Shown: piece after piece, positions 1-12,611 of the stretch
How positions within the stretch are numbered: position 1 is the stretch's first letter
Layout: every line of letters begins with the position of its first letter
Assembly (NCBI GenBank): GCA_028023455.1
Contig: JAQFVV010000031.1
Span: 7,361,593 to 7,425,592 of the forward strand
From: Epiperipatus broadwayi
Taxonomy: Eukaryota; Onychophora; Udeonychophora; Euonychophora; Peripatidae
Length of the DNA stretch: 64,000 nt
Direction of reading: 5' to 3'
Made by a program: the position numbers and the translations under genes
The notes under the pieces: model-generated
Seen by the model: the letters and a program-made list of their open reading frames with translations, nothing else
Database searches by the model: none
What the model was told of the DNA's origin: nothing

Positions 1-1464
1 GGCCTTTTAAAAATCTCTATAGCTTCTATTAGCAATCTCTGGTCATATTGTTCAATTTTTGCTAAAATATTTGTTTTTTCAAAATTGATATCATGATTAG
101 TTAATTTTATATGAGAATAATGAGCTGATGAATTGGATTTTTCTCTGACTGCCATAATGTGTTCTTCCTTTCTAATATTTATTCTACGATTAGTCTGACC
201 AATATATGTATGTGACCAGACCCTACATGAAATTTCATATACACCATGACACTCCAAAGCAATTTTATCTTTAGGAAGTGGAAATATTTCACTAATTTTT
301 TTTATAAGTAGTGTAAACTGTGTGAATTTTATTATTTTTTAAAATGTTACCAATTTTATCAGTTATTCCTTTTATTTATGGTAAAATTGTCTTAATTTCT
401 GATGTATCAAAATCTTTTTTTTTATATGTATAAGCCTTATTAATAATGCTGTAATTAAAACCATTATCAAGAAGCATTTTATTAGTAGCAGAAAGGACCC
501 AGTGAAAATGGCTATCGTCAGAAAGATTCTTTGTTCTATCAAATAATGTATTTGTCACTAAAAATAGTTGTGCAGGATGGTGATGAGAAGAAAAATGCAG
601 ATACCTCCCAGTGGGTGTTGGTTTTTTATATATCATAGGATAAAGAACCATTTTCTCTGCTTTCAATCAAAACATCTAAAAAAGATAATTGATTATTATT
701 TTCTATTTCCATAGTAACTTTAATATTGTTGTAAAAAGAGTTTAAAAAATTAAAAAAATCATCAAGAGCATGCTTACCATGAGGCCAAATAACAAATGTA
801 TTATCAACATACCTCAACCATAAAAATGGTTTTTTAACTGCTGAAGTCAACATTTTATTTTCCAAATCCTCCATAAAATTAGAAGCTAATGCTGGTGAAA
901 TTGCTGAATCCATAACTAGACCTGACGTTTGTTTATACATCTTCCAATCAAAAACAAAAAAATATATTCGATAAGCAGTGTTCAATCAAAACCACAGCAA
1001 AATTAGGCAACTGAATATTATTTAAAACTTGAATAACTTCATTTACATGTACACTAGTAAAAAGTAAAATAATGTCAAAATTTACCAAAATATCATTCTT
1101 AGTCAATTTGATATCCCGGATAAGCTCAAGAAAATGATTACCATCTTTAACATATGATGACATTGCTGTTAAATGCTGCTGTAAAAAAGAAGTGCAAAAC
1201 GAGCTAGTGACTGTGTAGGTGAACCAACTGCACTTACAATCGGTCTCAATGAAATATCTGGGTTACAAACTTTTGTTAAACCATATAATTGTGGATAAAA
1301 AACAGATTTTCCCCTGGGGGTAAGCTGGATCTTTGTTTCTAAATCTAGATCAGTGGAGTAAATCAATGCTTTTGTTTTCTTTTCAAGATAAATCATAGGA
1401 TCTCTATAATTTTTTTTATAAATATTATCATTTAATTTGTTATTTGACCTCATGGTAATCATGT
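1..1464 (-). mobile_element. Penelope-like element family A, copy A1 (RT + GIY-YIG), broken, cut by window edge
   Basis: Reading the minus strand, the order is RT N-terminal block (1462-1169, containing LRPIVSAVGSPTQSLA), RT motif A region (1163-948, FDIILLFTSV), RT motifs B and C (985-626), a connector (666-376), then the start of a GIY-YIG nuclease (about 375-1, with YIGQTN). This is the canonical PLE order. In life such a protein reverse-transcribes its own RNA at a nick made by the GIY-YIG domain. The copy is dead: the YVDD catalytic box reads YVDN, motif B reads MDSAIS instead of MGSPIS, and the frame changes at about 965 and 650. The rest of the nuclease and the 3' UTR lie left of base 1. 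It is joined head to head with the copy that follows. The PLE assignment is firm; family naming is mine. Confidence 0.88.
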
Positions 1465-2520
1465 TGTTGATGACTTTTTTAATTCTTTAAACTCTTTTCA
1501 CCATATTATTAAATTTACTATGGAAATAGAAAAAAATAATTAATTACCTTGTTTAGATGTTTTGATTGAAAGAAGGGAAGTTGGTTCTTTATCCCATGGT
1601 GTATATAAAAAACCAACACACACTGGAAGGTATCTGCATTTTTTTCTCATCACCATCCTGCACAACTATTTTTGGTGGCAAAGACATTATTTGATAGAAC
1701 AAAGAGACTTTCTGATGATAGCCATTTTCGCCGAGTCCTTTCTGCTACTAATAAAATGCTTCTTGATAATGGTTTTAATTAAGAGGGCTTATACATATAA
1801 AAAGAAAAAAAATTGATACATCACAAATTAAGATAATTTTGCCATATATAAGAGGAGTAACTGATAAAATTTGTAATATTTTAAAAAATTATAATATTCA
1901 CATAGTTTACACTACTTATAAAAAAATTAGTGAAATATTTCCACTTCCTAAAGATAAATTTGCTTTGGAATGTCATAGTGTATATGAAATTCCATGTAGG
2001 CTCTGTTCACATACATATATTGGACAGACTAATCATAGAATAAATATTAGAAAGGAATAACACATTCTGGCAGTCAGAGAAAAATCCAATTCATCAGCTA
2101 TTTATTCTCATATAAAATTAACAAATCATGATATCAATTTTGAAAAATCAAATATTTTAGCAAAAATTGAACAATATGACGAGAGATTGCTAAGAGAAGC
2201 TATAGAGATTTTTAAAAGGCCCAAGAGCATAAATGAAAGGTGTGAATTAAAGAAGATTAACAACATTTGGAAAAAGCTATTGGAAGACAAAGTAAATTTT
2301 AAAACTTCTCAACCAATAGAATTTAAATATGAGGAGAAAAAAAACAATTTTAAACTTCACGCACATTCTTATGATTTGAGAAAGAGTATGCTTTGAGGAA
2401 GATACTTGTTATTGTACTGAAACGTCAGCATTTAGCTTTTTCATTACACAGAATATCCTGCAAATAATAATAAATTATAATATGACATCTTTTTCTTTTA
2501 TCCATGAAAATATTAGAATT
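1465..2520 (+). mobile_element. Penelope-like element family A, 5'-truncated inverted partner of A1
   Basis: This segment starts inside the RT (DDFFN-like residues just after 1465), so it lacks the RT core. It carries the connector (about 1560-1830), a GIY-YIG region (about 1960-2400 with YEIPCRLCSHTYIGQTN) and a 3' UTR ending near 2520 in GAAAATATTAGAA. Several frameshifts and stops break it. It mirrors the left part of A1 from about 770 down to 1, so the two form an imperfect inverted repeat with the 5' ends in the middle. The 3' end runs straight into an (AC)n(TA)n(GA)n tract. The same terminal sequence followed by TA occurs at 38,029, which supports it as the real element end. Confidence 0.85.
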
Positions 2521-2521
2521 A

Positions 2522-2577
<56 letters not shown>

Positions 2578-2588
2578 AGAGAGAGAGT
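2521..2588. repeat. compound microsatellite (AC)n(TA)n(GA)n at PLE-A 3' end
   Basis: About 24 bp of AC, 30 bp of TA and 12 bp of GA directly abut the 3' end of the family A element. The tract is either the pre-existing target or a tail made at insertion. Confidence 0.95.
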
Positions 2589-4316
2589 AATGGAGATAAA
2601 GTGGTGGTAGAAGCATAATAAATATAAATAATTAGAAATATATACATTTAATGTAATCATTATTATGTTGAAAATAATGGAAAGTTAAATAAAATATAAT
2701 AATTCCAAAGTGTTTTTTCTAGATTCAATTTGAAATAAATCTTGATTCTGAACATCTTATTATCACCAATCATCATCATTTTAAATTATTACATTCTTGC
2801 TGCATGTTTCCCAATGGATTACATGATTTATTATGCTTTGTGGATATTGAAGTGATATTTATATAGCTTCATGTATATAAGTTAAAAAATTCAATATTAA
2901 GTTAAACGTTTGTAACAGGTTTAATAAGTATATATGCACAGATAAATATATACAGCATTAATTTTATTTTAATAGTATTTTAAAGCAAAATATTTAACAT
3001 TTGTAAAAGTATTATATAGTTAGGTGGGTGGAATTGACATTAATTTTTAAAATGTAATTAAATTCTAGATAAACAGATTGGCTAATTAAGGGGATAATTA
3101 TCTGATTCAGTTAAGTATAAACATTGTATGTTATTTTAGTGTAATCTCTTTTCAAAGTTCAAATTTTATAAATTGGTGTAATTGGACAAATAAGCCACAG
3201 ACCGTAATGAAGTTTAGGTGTTGTCTATTAGTAATAGATAGAAACATAAAAATAACTGATTTTGCTGATGAGACAATTCAGTAAACTACAAATAGGGTCT
3301 CTTTAGTGATTGTGAATTATGCTTTAATTATTTTGGGCTTTGATCTTTCTTTGCCTTTGTTTTACATTATACTTTTTCTTCTTTATGTTAAAATATCATG
3401 GAATCATAGAAAAGTCATCATCTGATCCACAATGGCCTAGCTATCAGAGTGCATGCTATAAGTCCATTGTAAGTTACTGAGAAGAAGTCATCAAATCATG
3501 TAGAACTACCTCAAACAGCATTGTGAACACTTTATATGTAATATATATGCTGTCTAAACCTCAAAAATGTATATTGCTTTAGGGTGACAATAACTATCAA
3601 TCAACAATGAAAATACTATCCAATGCTGCCAACTGAATTAGAAAGTAAATGTATGTTTATGAAGGCCACTGCAGTTATTAAGATCAATATGATAGAAGCT
3701 TCACAGGAGACCACAAACTGAGTCTGCTAAATGTCTATCCATATCTGATTTCAGAACTTGAACTCTTAGTGATAAAAGAGATAATTTGTATGAACTTTGA
3801 ATATATTATTATAACTCTCTATTTATCATATTGGATATTTATCTCCTACATTTAACTTATACTGAAAATATTTTATAAATTATTATGATTAGTTTTGCAT
3901 AGAAATAGTCATGTTTAGAAGTAAGAATAGTAACTGATTGCTACATTTATTGGCCATGTGACATTTCAGTTGATGTAAACCTAAAAAAAAGTATTTTTTA
4001 TAAATTGACTAGCTTATTATTGCAAATACTCACACTTCTCTTAAAAACTTAACCAGGATCGTTAAAAAAATGAGTCATTTCCAGTAGCTGTAAATTTTAA
4101 AAATAATAGTTTAATCCTTAACATGAATTGTGCAGATCAATGACCTATGGATAGAATAAAACAGGCCCATAGACAGATTAAATTAAGTAAGATTGTCTCC
4201 TTAATACTTCACAGTTTAAGTAAAATACCCTCCAGGTTTGGGAATAAACAAAGAAAGAATAATTGGAAGATGTAAATTTACTTGAGTGATATACTTTTAT
4301 TTGTTTTGTTTATATA
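2589..4316. other. AT-rich DNA without recognisable genes
   Basis: No open frame of note and no repeat that I can match elsewhere in the window. Confidence 0.6.
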
Positions 4317-6430
4317 TATATTATAACGATCTGGAGAAAGATACTTAATGTAATCTGCACTACAGGGTGCCACTATGCATTTGAACCTAGAAAATTTATA
4401 TAGTAGGTAGATACGTAAGTTTAAAAAAAATATATATTTTATTTATTTTGATTCCGGTTGTTAGCCCATTGTCACTAGCATAGCAGAGATTTATATTTTA
4501 TAATAAATTCTTATCTAAGAATATATAAAAAAGAATAAAATAAGCCACTGCCAGTAATTATACACACAAACATTTATTTATGCACATATATATAAAATTT
4601 GACATTATTATTTTAGTATGTTTACTTTAACATTTAACATTATTTTTAACTTTTATTTTAGATTTCTATTTACATATCAATTTTTATACTATTATAAGTT
4701 TGTACAGATGGATTTATGAAAGTTTGTTTTATAATGTTGAGTATAGATTGGCTGCATAGATTCCACAGTTAAAAACATTTCAAAATAAACATAACCGATC
4801 AAAATACAAAGTCATTGATAACGTCAGTTGCAGAGGAAATACAAGAAACCCAATGGCAATCATCATAAGATGCCACATTGACATCAATGACTTATATATT
4901 CTAATCGAATATGAAAACTACAAACATAAGTAACCATTAACGAATCGATGCAAGCTTTTATACCCAGCTTAAATTTAATGCATTTTTATTTAGAGTGTTG
5001 AGTATGAATAGACTACATTGATTGCATTTGAAAAGAAAATATTTTATCCCTTATTTAACCTTAGGCCAAAAGTTTGCAGTTAAATCAACGTCAATCCATC
5101 TGATATATTGATGTATTCAATTTAATACAAATACGACAGCACTAAAATAGGTCAAAAAAAGAAATTGTCTCTTGTCAGATAGAAATACTACATCTATCTG
5201 ATGAGAAGAGCAATTAAAAAAACTCCATAGGGAAGGACAGTGGTCATTTTGCCGACTTACGATGGCATTCCATAGGCAAAAAGAAAGTTTGCGGCATATA
5301 AAGTGATTCTGCCCATAGCGAATCTCGTACTATATCTACTAATTACACCAATATATCCAATCCATTGACCCAATTTAACTATGAAACAAATAACCTAAGA
5401 TTACCCTCCCCTAATATAACTTTACAAATATATATAGCCATTCATGCCCGACTTAAGTTTAACATTTATATAATTTAGTTTGATGAAAAACAGAAATCAT
5501 AATAAAAACTTAAAGAACAATAAATAAATAAATAAATGGAAATGATTTTACAAAAGAAATACATCAAATAAAATTATAACTAATTAATAAATAATTTAAT
5601 CTGGTCAGATAGGATTCTATTTCTATAAATTAAATACTGGGAAAGTTTATATTTTAGAGTTCTTAGTGTTTTTGAATTACTATTCATTTAAGTTCATAAT
5701 GTGCTTATGATTTTAGAAATGTTAATCTTTTACAGTTAGTTACTTGCCATTGGAAATCCAGCATTAAAATCTCTCGATGATCCTATGATCCTCAATATAA
5801 GAAAACCAATGTTTCATTTCTTTTTTTTATAACAACTGAAGGAATTGAAAGTGTGTCTTTCAATCCCTTCACCTCCAACTCTCTGACTTAACACATCTCC
5901 GTCTTCTCTTAAATTTTCTTTACTCACTAAAAATTTTATTTCCAAACTTTTTTTATATGTAACTTTAGGATCCAATGGACATTACATCATCAATGATAAT
6001 GATCCTTCCATTGAGGTCTGATTTCTTGATGGATTTCTTTCATTGGCCATTAGTTTCTATTGTTTTCCTATCTTACCATTGCTTATACATTTAAATGCCC
6101 AAGGGTTAGTTCACTTGGACTAATTAAAATAATCATTTCCATTTTTTCAATAACATTAATTAATTTGTTTTGTACAAACTTAGATATATTTTTATCTTTA
6201 AATCTTTACTGACAATTTAGTTTTAAAATACTTTTTCTTTTTTTAATAACATTTCTTTTTAAGATTTTTTTTTCATCTGTGCGATTATATATATATATAT
6301 ATATTTGAGTTTAGATGATATTTAATTTCAATTTTTAATTTTTAAACAAAAGACATTTTATTTGCAAATTTTTATTTTTTTCATGTTTAATAATAAAAAA
6401 ACAATGTAACATCATATGTGCCCATTACAT
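4317..6430 (+). mobile_element. 2.1-kb non-autonomous TIR element, copy 1
   Basis: The segment is matched almost end to end by 7147-9275 and, inverted, by 60,838-62,948. It begins TATATTATAACGAT and ends near an ATTACAT tract. The outer 11-15 bp of the three copies are inverted versions of TATATT(A/G)TAACGAT, which suggests short TIRs at TA-rich targets. Modules in order are A (4320-4600, with GGGTGCCACTATGCATTTGA), B (4705-4985), C (4985-5465) and a 3' block (5465-6430). B and C both open with GTTGAGTAT(A/G) and end with a CTTAAATTT-like motif, so they look like diverged monomers. No transposase is visible; a reading frame from about 5979 is broken. Superfamily not determined; a Helitron-like or MITE identity is possible. 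Confidence 0.7.
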
Positions 6431-7146
6431 ATCAGTAAACTTGCTTAAAAAAAAATAAACAAAAAAAATATTTTACTTAGGGTTAGTAATTATGGTACTT
6501 GATTAATGAAAACATTTACAAAAACATTCAGTTAGTAATTTTTTACAGATTATATACAAAAAAATGTTGACTATCATTTTCCTAAGGACCATTTATGTCT
6601 ACGCCTCCTCTCCCTAAGCATTCTATTTTTTTATACATTTTATTTTTACACATGGCATGACAAGCAAATTTTATAAATTATTTATTTAAGAATGTTGCAC
6701 TGAGGTAAATATGTTTTAAAAATAATGGGTTTAAGCATGCATATTTGCAGCACAATTATAAATACCACCAACTTATTTATGACTGATTGAAATGCATACA
6801 TAGGGTTACACTGACGTAATTCCCAAAGGTACTCATCGTAAGGTACCACATGTCGATCATAAACTTATGTGGCTGTGCGCGCCTATACATGTTAAAGCAT
6901 AATATATATTAACAAACAAAAAAGTATATTAATTGCAACCTTTTGACTTTCTTTTTAACAAAATACAATTTAATATTGTTAATACTTCCTTGTGTTTAAT
7001 ATATGTGCTATTTCTTTCTGGAAGTGCTTTTATAAGATTTACAGTATACGACTTTATGTAAACAGATAAAAATATTTCATTTTGAAAAAAGAAACTTACT
7101 CAGGGCCCTCGTGGTTTATCAAAAATCGGCTCATGTTGGGAAGCCA
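6431..7146. other. spacer between TIR-element copies, with a decayed module-B-like piece
   Basis: At about 6800-6875 the text resembles module B of the flanking repeats (CATCGTAAGGTACCACATGTCGAT against CATCATAAGATGCCACATTGAC). The rest is AT-rich and unassigned. Confidence 0.4.
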
Positions 7147-9275
7147 GTTATAATGATCCAGAAAAAAAGACTTAATGTAATCTGCACTACAGGGTGCCAC
7201 TAGGCATTTGAACCTAGAAAGTTTATATAGTAGGCAGATACGCAAGTTTAAAAAAAAAATATTTTATTTATTTTGATTCTAGTCATTATCCCATTGTCAC
7301 TAGCTCAGTGGAATAGCAGAGGTTTATATTTTATAATAAATTCTTATCTAAGAATATATAAAAAAACAATAAAATAAGCCACTGTCAGTAATTATACACA
7401 CAAACATTTATTTACACACATAAATATAAAATTTAACATTATTATTTTAGTATGTTTACTTTAACATTTAACATTATTTTTAACTTTTATTTTAGATTTG
7501 AATTTACATTTTAATTTTTATATTATTATAAGTTCGCACAGATGGATTTATGAAAGTTTGTTTTATAATGTTGAGTATAGATCGGCTGCATAGATTCCAC
7601 GGTTAAAAACATTTCAAAATAAACATAAACGATCAAAATACAAAGTCATTGATAATGTCAATTGCAGAGGGAATACAAGAAACCCAATGGCAGTCATCAT
7701 AAGTTGCCACATTGACATCGATGACTTATATATTCTAATTGAATATGAAAACCACAAACATAAGTAACTGTTAATGAATCCATGCAAGCATCCATACCCA
7801 ACTTAAACTTAATGCATTTTTATTTAGAGTGTTGAGTATGAATAGAATACATAGATTGCATTTGAAAAGAAAATATTTTATCTCTTATTTAACCTTATGC
7901 CAAAAGTTTGCAGTTAAACCAGTGTCAATCCATCTGATATATTGATGTATTCAATGTAATACGAATACAATAGCACTAAAATGGGTTAAGAAAAGAAATT
8001 GACTCTCATCAGATAGGAATACTACATCTATCTGATGAGAAGAGCAATAAAAAAACTCCATAGGAAAGGAGAGCAATCATTTTGCCGACTTATGATCGCA
8101 TTCCATAGGCAAAAATGAAAGTGTGTGGCGTATAAAGCGATTCTGCCCATAGCGAATCTCGTACTACATCTACTAATTACACCAATATATCCAATTCATT
8201 GACCCAATTTAACTACGAAACAAATAACCTAAGATTACCCTTCCCTTATATAACTTTACAAATCTATATAGCCATTCACGCCCGACTTAAGTTTAACATT
8301 TATATAATTTAGTTTGACGAAAAACAGAAATCATAATAAAAACTTAAAGAACAATAAATAAAGAAATAAATAAATGGAAATGATTTTACAAAAGAAATAC
8401 ATCAAATAAAATTATAACTAATTAATAAATAATTTAGTTTGGTCAGATAGGATTCTATTTTTATAAATGAAATACTCGGAAAGTTTATATTTTAGAGTTC
8501 TTAATGTTTTCAAATTACTATTCATTTAAGTGCATAACATGCTTACAGTTTTAGAAATGTTCATCCTTTACAGTTAGTTGCTTGCCATTTGTAATCCAGT
8601 GTTAAAATCCCCCGATGATCCTATGGTCATCAATATAAGAAAAGCGATGTTTCATTTATTTTTTTTATAACAACTGAAGGAATTGAAAGTGCGTTTTTCA
8701 ATCCCTTCACCTCCAACTCTCTGACTTAACACATCTCCTTCTTTTCTTAAATTTTCTTTACTCACTAAAAGTTTTATTTCCAAACTTTTTCTTTTATATG
8801 TAACTTTAGGATCCAATGGACATTATGTCATCGATGATGATGATCCTTCCATTGAGGTCCGATTTCCCGATGAATTTTTTTCATTGGCCATTAGTTTCTA
8901 TTGTTTTCTATCTGACCATTGCTTATACATTTAAATGCCCAAGGGTTAGTTCACTTGGACTAATTAAAATAATCATTTCTATTTTTTCAATAACATTAAT
9001 TAATTTGTTTTGTACAAACTTAGATATATTTTTAGCTTTAAATCTTTACTGACAATTTAGTTTTAAACTACTTGTTCTTTTTTTTAATAACGTTTTTTTT
9101 TAATATTTTTTTTTATCTGTGCGATTATATATATATATATATTTGAGTTTAGATGATATTTAATTTCAATTTTTAATTCTTAAACAAAAGAAGTTTTATT
9201 TGTGAATTTTTATTTTTTTCATGTTTAATAATAAAAAAACAATGTAACGTCATATGTTCCCATTACAATATATAT
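7147..9275 (+). mobile_element. 2.1-kb non-autonomous TIR element, copy 2
   Basis: Same module order A (7150-7410), B (7530-7815), C (7815-8295) and 3' block as copy 1, with scattered substitutions and small indels. The 3' end runs into (TA)n at about 9269. A 78-codon hydrophobic frame at 8816-9052 is interrupted by an indel in copy 1, so I do not treat it as a gene. The two copies are direct repeats about 2.8 kb apart, so they arose by separate insertion or by a duplication that included the spacer. Confidence 0.7.
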
Positions 9276-9301
9276 ATATATATATATATATAATATGTTA
9301 A

Positions 9302-10057
9302 TTAAAACAAAATTGTAATTATAATTGAAATAATAACTTTAACGGTTTACAAACTATTATAAACAATTCTTAAATCTGCAGAAGTACTTTAGGTTAATTT
9401 CTTAAACCTGCATCAACTGCCATTAAATTCCAAAAAAAAAAAAACAAGAAGCAAACATCATCAATTCAAATCCCCTTATTTTAATGTTAGTGGCTTGTCT
9501 ATTTATTAACTGCATTTTATTCCTATTTATAAAAATTGCTTCTTTAATTTTTCTTTTATTATGCTTTCTCTCCTCATGAAGAATTTTCACATTTTCAAAA
9601 TCAAATTTAAATTTATATTTACATGTTTTTTCATGATCAAAGAAAACTGAAGGAGGCATTAAATCACCATTATTTTTACTTTTTACACACTTATATAACA
9701 ATTCACACTCCCTCAATCTCTTCTCAATGCTGCACCTAGATTCATCTATATATGATAGCATACAATCACAAAAAAATTGATTTATGACATTACTTTTCTG
9801 CTTGACAATTATGACATCCTTAGAATTATTGACTAATTTATTAATATCATTTGGAACATAGAATGAAACATCAAACACATTATTATATATATCCTTAAAA
9901 ACTTTCACTAGTGGATTTGAAATAAATGGAATAGATATTCATTGTTTACTATTAATCTTCATTTCCTTTAAATCATTATAACTTTTTTTAAATTGACATA
10001 AAGTATTGTTATTTGTTCCATTTTATAACCAACATCAAGCAATTCCTTGGCAAAGTG
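9302..10057 (-). mobile_element. Penelope-like element family B, copy B1, GIY-YIG part
   Basis: The minus strand encodes a 161-residue frame (9908-9423) with the linker (VSFYVPNDINKL), a Cys-rich GIY-YIG start (FFCDCMLSYIDES) and the C-terminal part (SVFFDHEKTCKYKFKFDFE, then a Lys/Arg-rich stretch). The YIG triad reads YID and the EH pair reads EC, so the nuclease is probably inactive. The RT is missing: the copy is 5'-truncated at 10,057, where it meets its inverted partner. The 3' UTR (9302-9422) ends next to (TA)n. The full family layout is seen in copy B2 at 40-41 kb. Confidence 0.85.
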
Positions 10058-10805
10058 ATAAACTGAAAAATAGTGAGATATTTGCCAAGGAATTGTTTGA
10101 TGTTGGTTATAAAATGGAACAAATAAACAATACTTTATGTCAATTTAAAAAAGATATAATGATTTAAAGGAAATGAAGATTAATAGTAAACAATGGATAT
10201 CTATTCCATTTATTTCAAATCCACAAGTGAAATTTTTTAAGGATATATATAAGAATATGTTTAATGTTTCATTCTATGTTCCAAACAGTATTAATAAATT
10301 AGTCAATAATTTTAAGGATGTCATACCTGTCAAGTGAAAAGTAATATATATCAATTTTTTTATGATTGTATGCCATAATATATAGGTGAATCTAGTTGCA
10401 GTATTATACAAGCATGTAAAAAGTAAAGATAATGGTCATTTAATATCTCCTTCAGTTTTCTTTGATCATGAAAAAACATGTAAATATAAATTTAAATTTG
10501 ATTTTGAAATTGTGAAAATTCTTCATGAAAAGAGAAACCATTGTAAAAAAAAATTAAAGAGGCAATTTTTATAAACATGAATAAAATGCATTTAATAAAT
10601 CGACAAACTGCTAACATTAAAATACGAGATTCATGGAGTTTAAATTGATGACATTTGCTTCCACTTTTGTTTTTGAATTTAATGGCAGTTGAGGCAGGTT
10701 TAAGAAATTAACCTAAAGTACTTCTGCAGATTTAAGGATTGTTTGTAATAGTTTGTAAACCGTTAAATTTATTATTTCAATTATAATTACAATTTTGTTT
10801 TTAAT
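10058..10805 (+). mobile_element. Penelope-like element family B, inverted partner of B1
   Basis: A mirror copy of 9302-10,057: the junction is AATTCCTTGGC then AAAGTGATAAACTG, and the two arms match from there outwards. It has the linker, YIGES, then a frame at 10,386-10,574 with the SVFFDHEKTCKYKFKFDFE block and a 3' UTR ending AATTAACGGACAT followed by (TA)n. Stops and frameshifts break it. Its last 270 bp are repeated twice more downstream. Confidence 0.85.
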
Positions 10806-11939
10806 TAACGGACATATATATATATATATATACACCACCCTTGTTAAATTCTCTGTCTCATGGCATACGATCTGATTGGCTGTTGATAGTTATAAGCACT
10901 TGAGAGTTTTCCAGTCTCTCAGTTTAATTTCAATACCATCTGCGCTTTATAAAATAAATAATATATATATAATTTGCATCTGTTGGCCTATCACACTTAG
11001 CAACTTCCTTTGAGCAGTAGTATGTGGTAGATGCAAATTCTAACTGTATATCATGCACTTTGTTTATATATATTTTCTTTGTGTAATAGCATTTGCATCA
11101 AACCATTGTAAAAAAAAATTAAAGAGGCAACTTTTATAAACATGAATAAAATGCATTTAATAAATCGACAAACTGCTAACATTAAAATACGAGATTCGTG
11201 GAGTTTGAATTGATGACATTTGCTTCCACTTTTGTTTTGAATTTAATGGCAGTTGAGGCAGGTTTAAGAAATTAACCTAAAGTACTTCTGCAGATTTAAG
11301 GATTGTTTGTAATAGTTTGTAAACCGTTAAATTTATTATTTCAATTATAATTACAATTTTGTTTTTAATTAACGGACATTATATATATATATACACCACC
11401 CTTGTTAAATTCTCTGTCTCATGGCATACGATCTGATTGGCTGTTGATAGTTATAAGCACTTGAGAGTTTTACAGTCTCTCAGTTTAATTTCAATACCAT
11501 CTGCACTTTATAAAATAAATAATATATATATAATTTGCATCTGTTGGCCTCTCACACTTAGCAACTTCCTTTGAGCAGTAGTATGTGGTAGATGCAAATT
11601 CTAACTGTATATCATACACTTTGTTTATATATATTTTCTTTGTGTAATAGCATTTGCATCAAACCATTGTAAAAAAAAATTAAAGAGGCAACTTTTATAA
11701 ACATGAATAAAATGCATTTAATAAATCGACAAACTGCTAACATTAAAATACGAGATTCGTGGAGTTTGAATTGATGACATTTGCTTCCACTTTTGTTTTT
11801 GAATTTAATGGCAGTTGAGGCAGGTTTAAGAAATTAACCTAAAGTACTTCTGCAGATTTAAGGATTGTTTGTAATAGTTTGTAAACCGTTAAATTTATTA
11901 TTTCAATTATAATTACAATTTTGTTTTTAATTAACGGAC

Positions 11940-11941
<2 letters not shown>

Positions 11942-11992
<51 letters not shown>
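11942..11992. repeat. (TA)n microsatellite
   Basis: About 50 bp of pure TA; only 14-27 bp at the equivalent site in units 1 and 2. Confidence 0.97.
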
Positions 11993-11995
<3 letters not shown>

Positions 11996-12105
11996 ACCCT
12001 TGTTAAATTCTCTGTCTCATGGCATACGATCTGATTGGCTGTTGATAGTTATAAGCACTTGAGAGTTTTACAGTCCCTCAGTTTAATTTCAATACCATCT
12101 GTGCT

Positions 12106-12107
<2 letters not shown>

Positions 12108-12163
<56 letters not shown>
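12108..12163. repeat. (TA)n microsatellite
   Basis: About 55 bp of TA, replacing the short AAATAAATAATATATATA of the other two units. Confidence 0.97.
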
Positions 12164-12167
<4 letters not shown>

Positions 12168-12291
12168 GCATCTGTTGGCCTCTCACACTTAGCAACTTCC
12201 TTTGAGCAGTAGTATGTGGTAGATGCAAATTCTAACTGTATATCATACACTTTGTTTATATATATTTTCTTTGTGTAATAGCATTTGCATC

Positions 12292-12611
12292 TGCTAGTCT
12301 CTGCTAGTCTCTCACACTTAGCAAATTTTTTGAACAGTAGTATATAGTAGATGCACGTTCCTATTGTATATTAATGCTTCATTTAAATATTTTATTTTCT
12401 TCATAAATGAGTATTAATTAGTTTCCTGATTCTTACACTTAATTATTGTTTACCTGCCTCGTTAATAATGATGTGAAATAATGTTAATTATTTTGCATCT
12501 TTAAGATGCTATTTAAATTACTTTTATTAGCTGTAGAAGTGAATTTTTAAAAATGTAGCTGTTTATGTTATTAATAAATACTACTTATTTATATTTAATT
12601 TAAAAAATAAG
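12292..12611. other. partial repeat of the unit flank, then AT-rich DNA
   Basis: CTGCTAGTCTCTCACACTTAGCAAATTTTTTGAACAGTAGTATATAGTAGATGCA (12,291-12,355) is a diverged second copy of the 3' part of the tandem-unit flank (CTGTTGGCCTCTCACACTTAGCAAC onwards). After that nothing is recognised. Confidence 0.5.

Larger units (their letters stand above)
10535..12291 (+). repeat. three tandem ~565-bp units made of PLE-B 3' end plus flank
   Basis: Units start at 10,535, 11,100 and 11,661, each at AAACCATTGTAAAAAAAAATTAAAG. Each unit holds the last 270 bp of the PLE-B element, a (TA)n tract of varying length, and about 290 bp of unrelated flank (CACCACCCTTGTTAAATTC through GTGTAATAGCATTTGCATC). Unit 3 is longer because its TA tracts at 11,942-11,992 and 12,108-12,163 have grown. 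The PLE-to-flank junction is inside each unit, so tandem duplication came after the PLE insertion. Confidence 0.9.

Noticed and set aside
8816-9052. 78-codon hydrophobic frame in TIR-element copy 2
   Set aside because: The same site in copy 1 has an indel and an early stop, and no transposase or other motif is seen.
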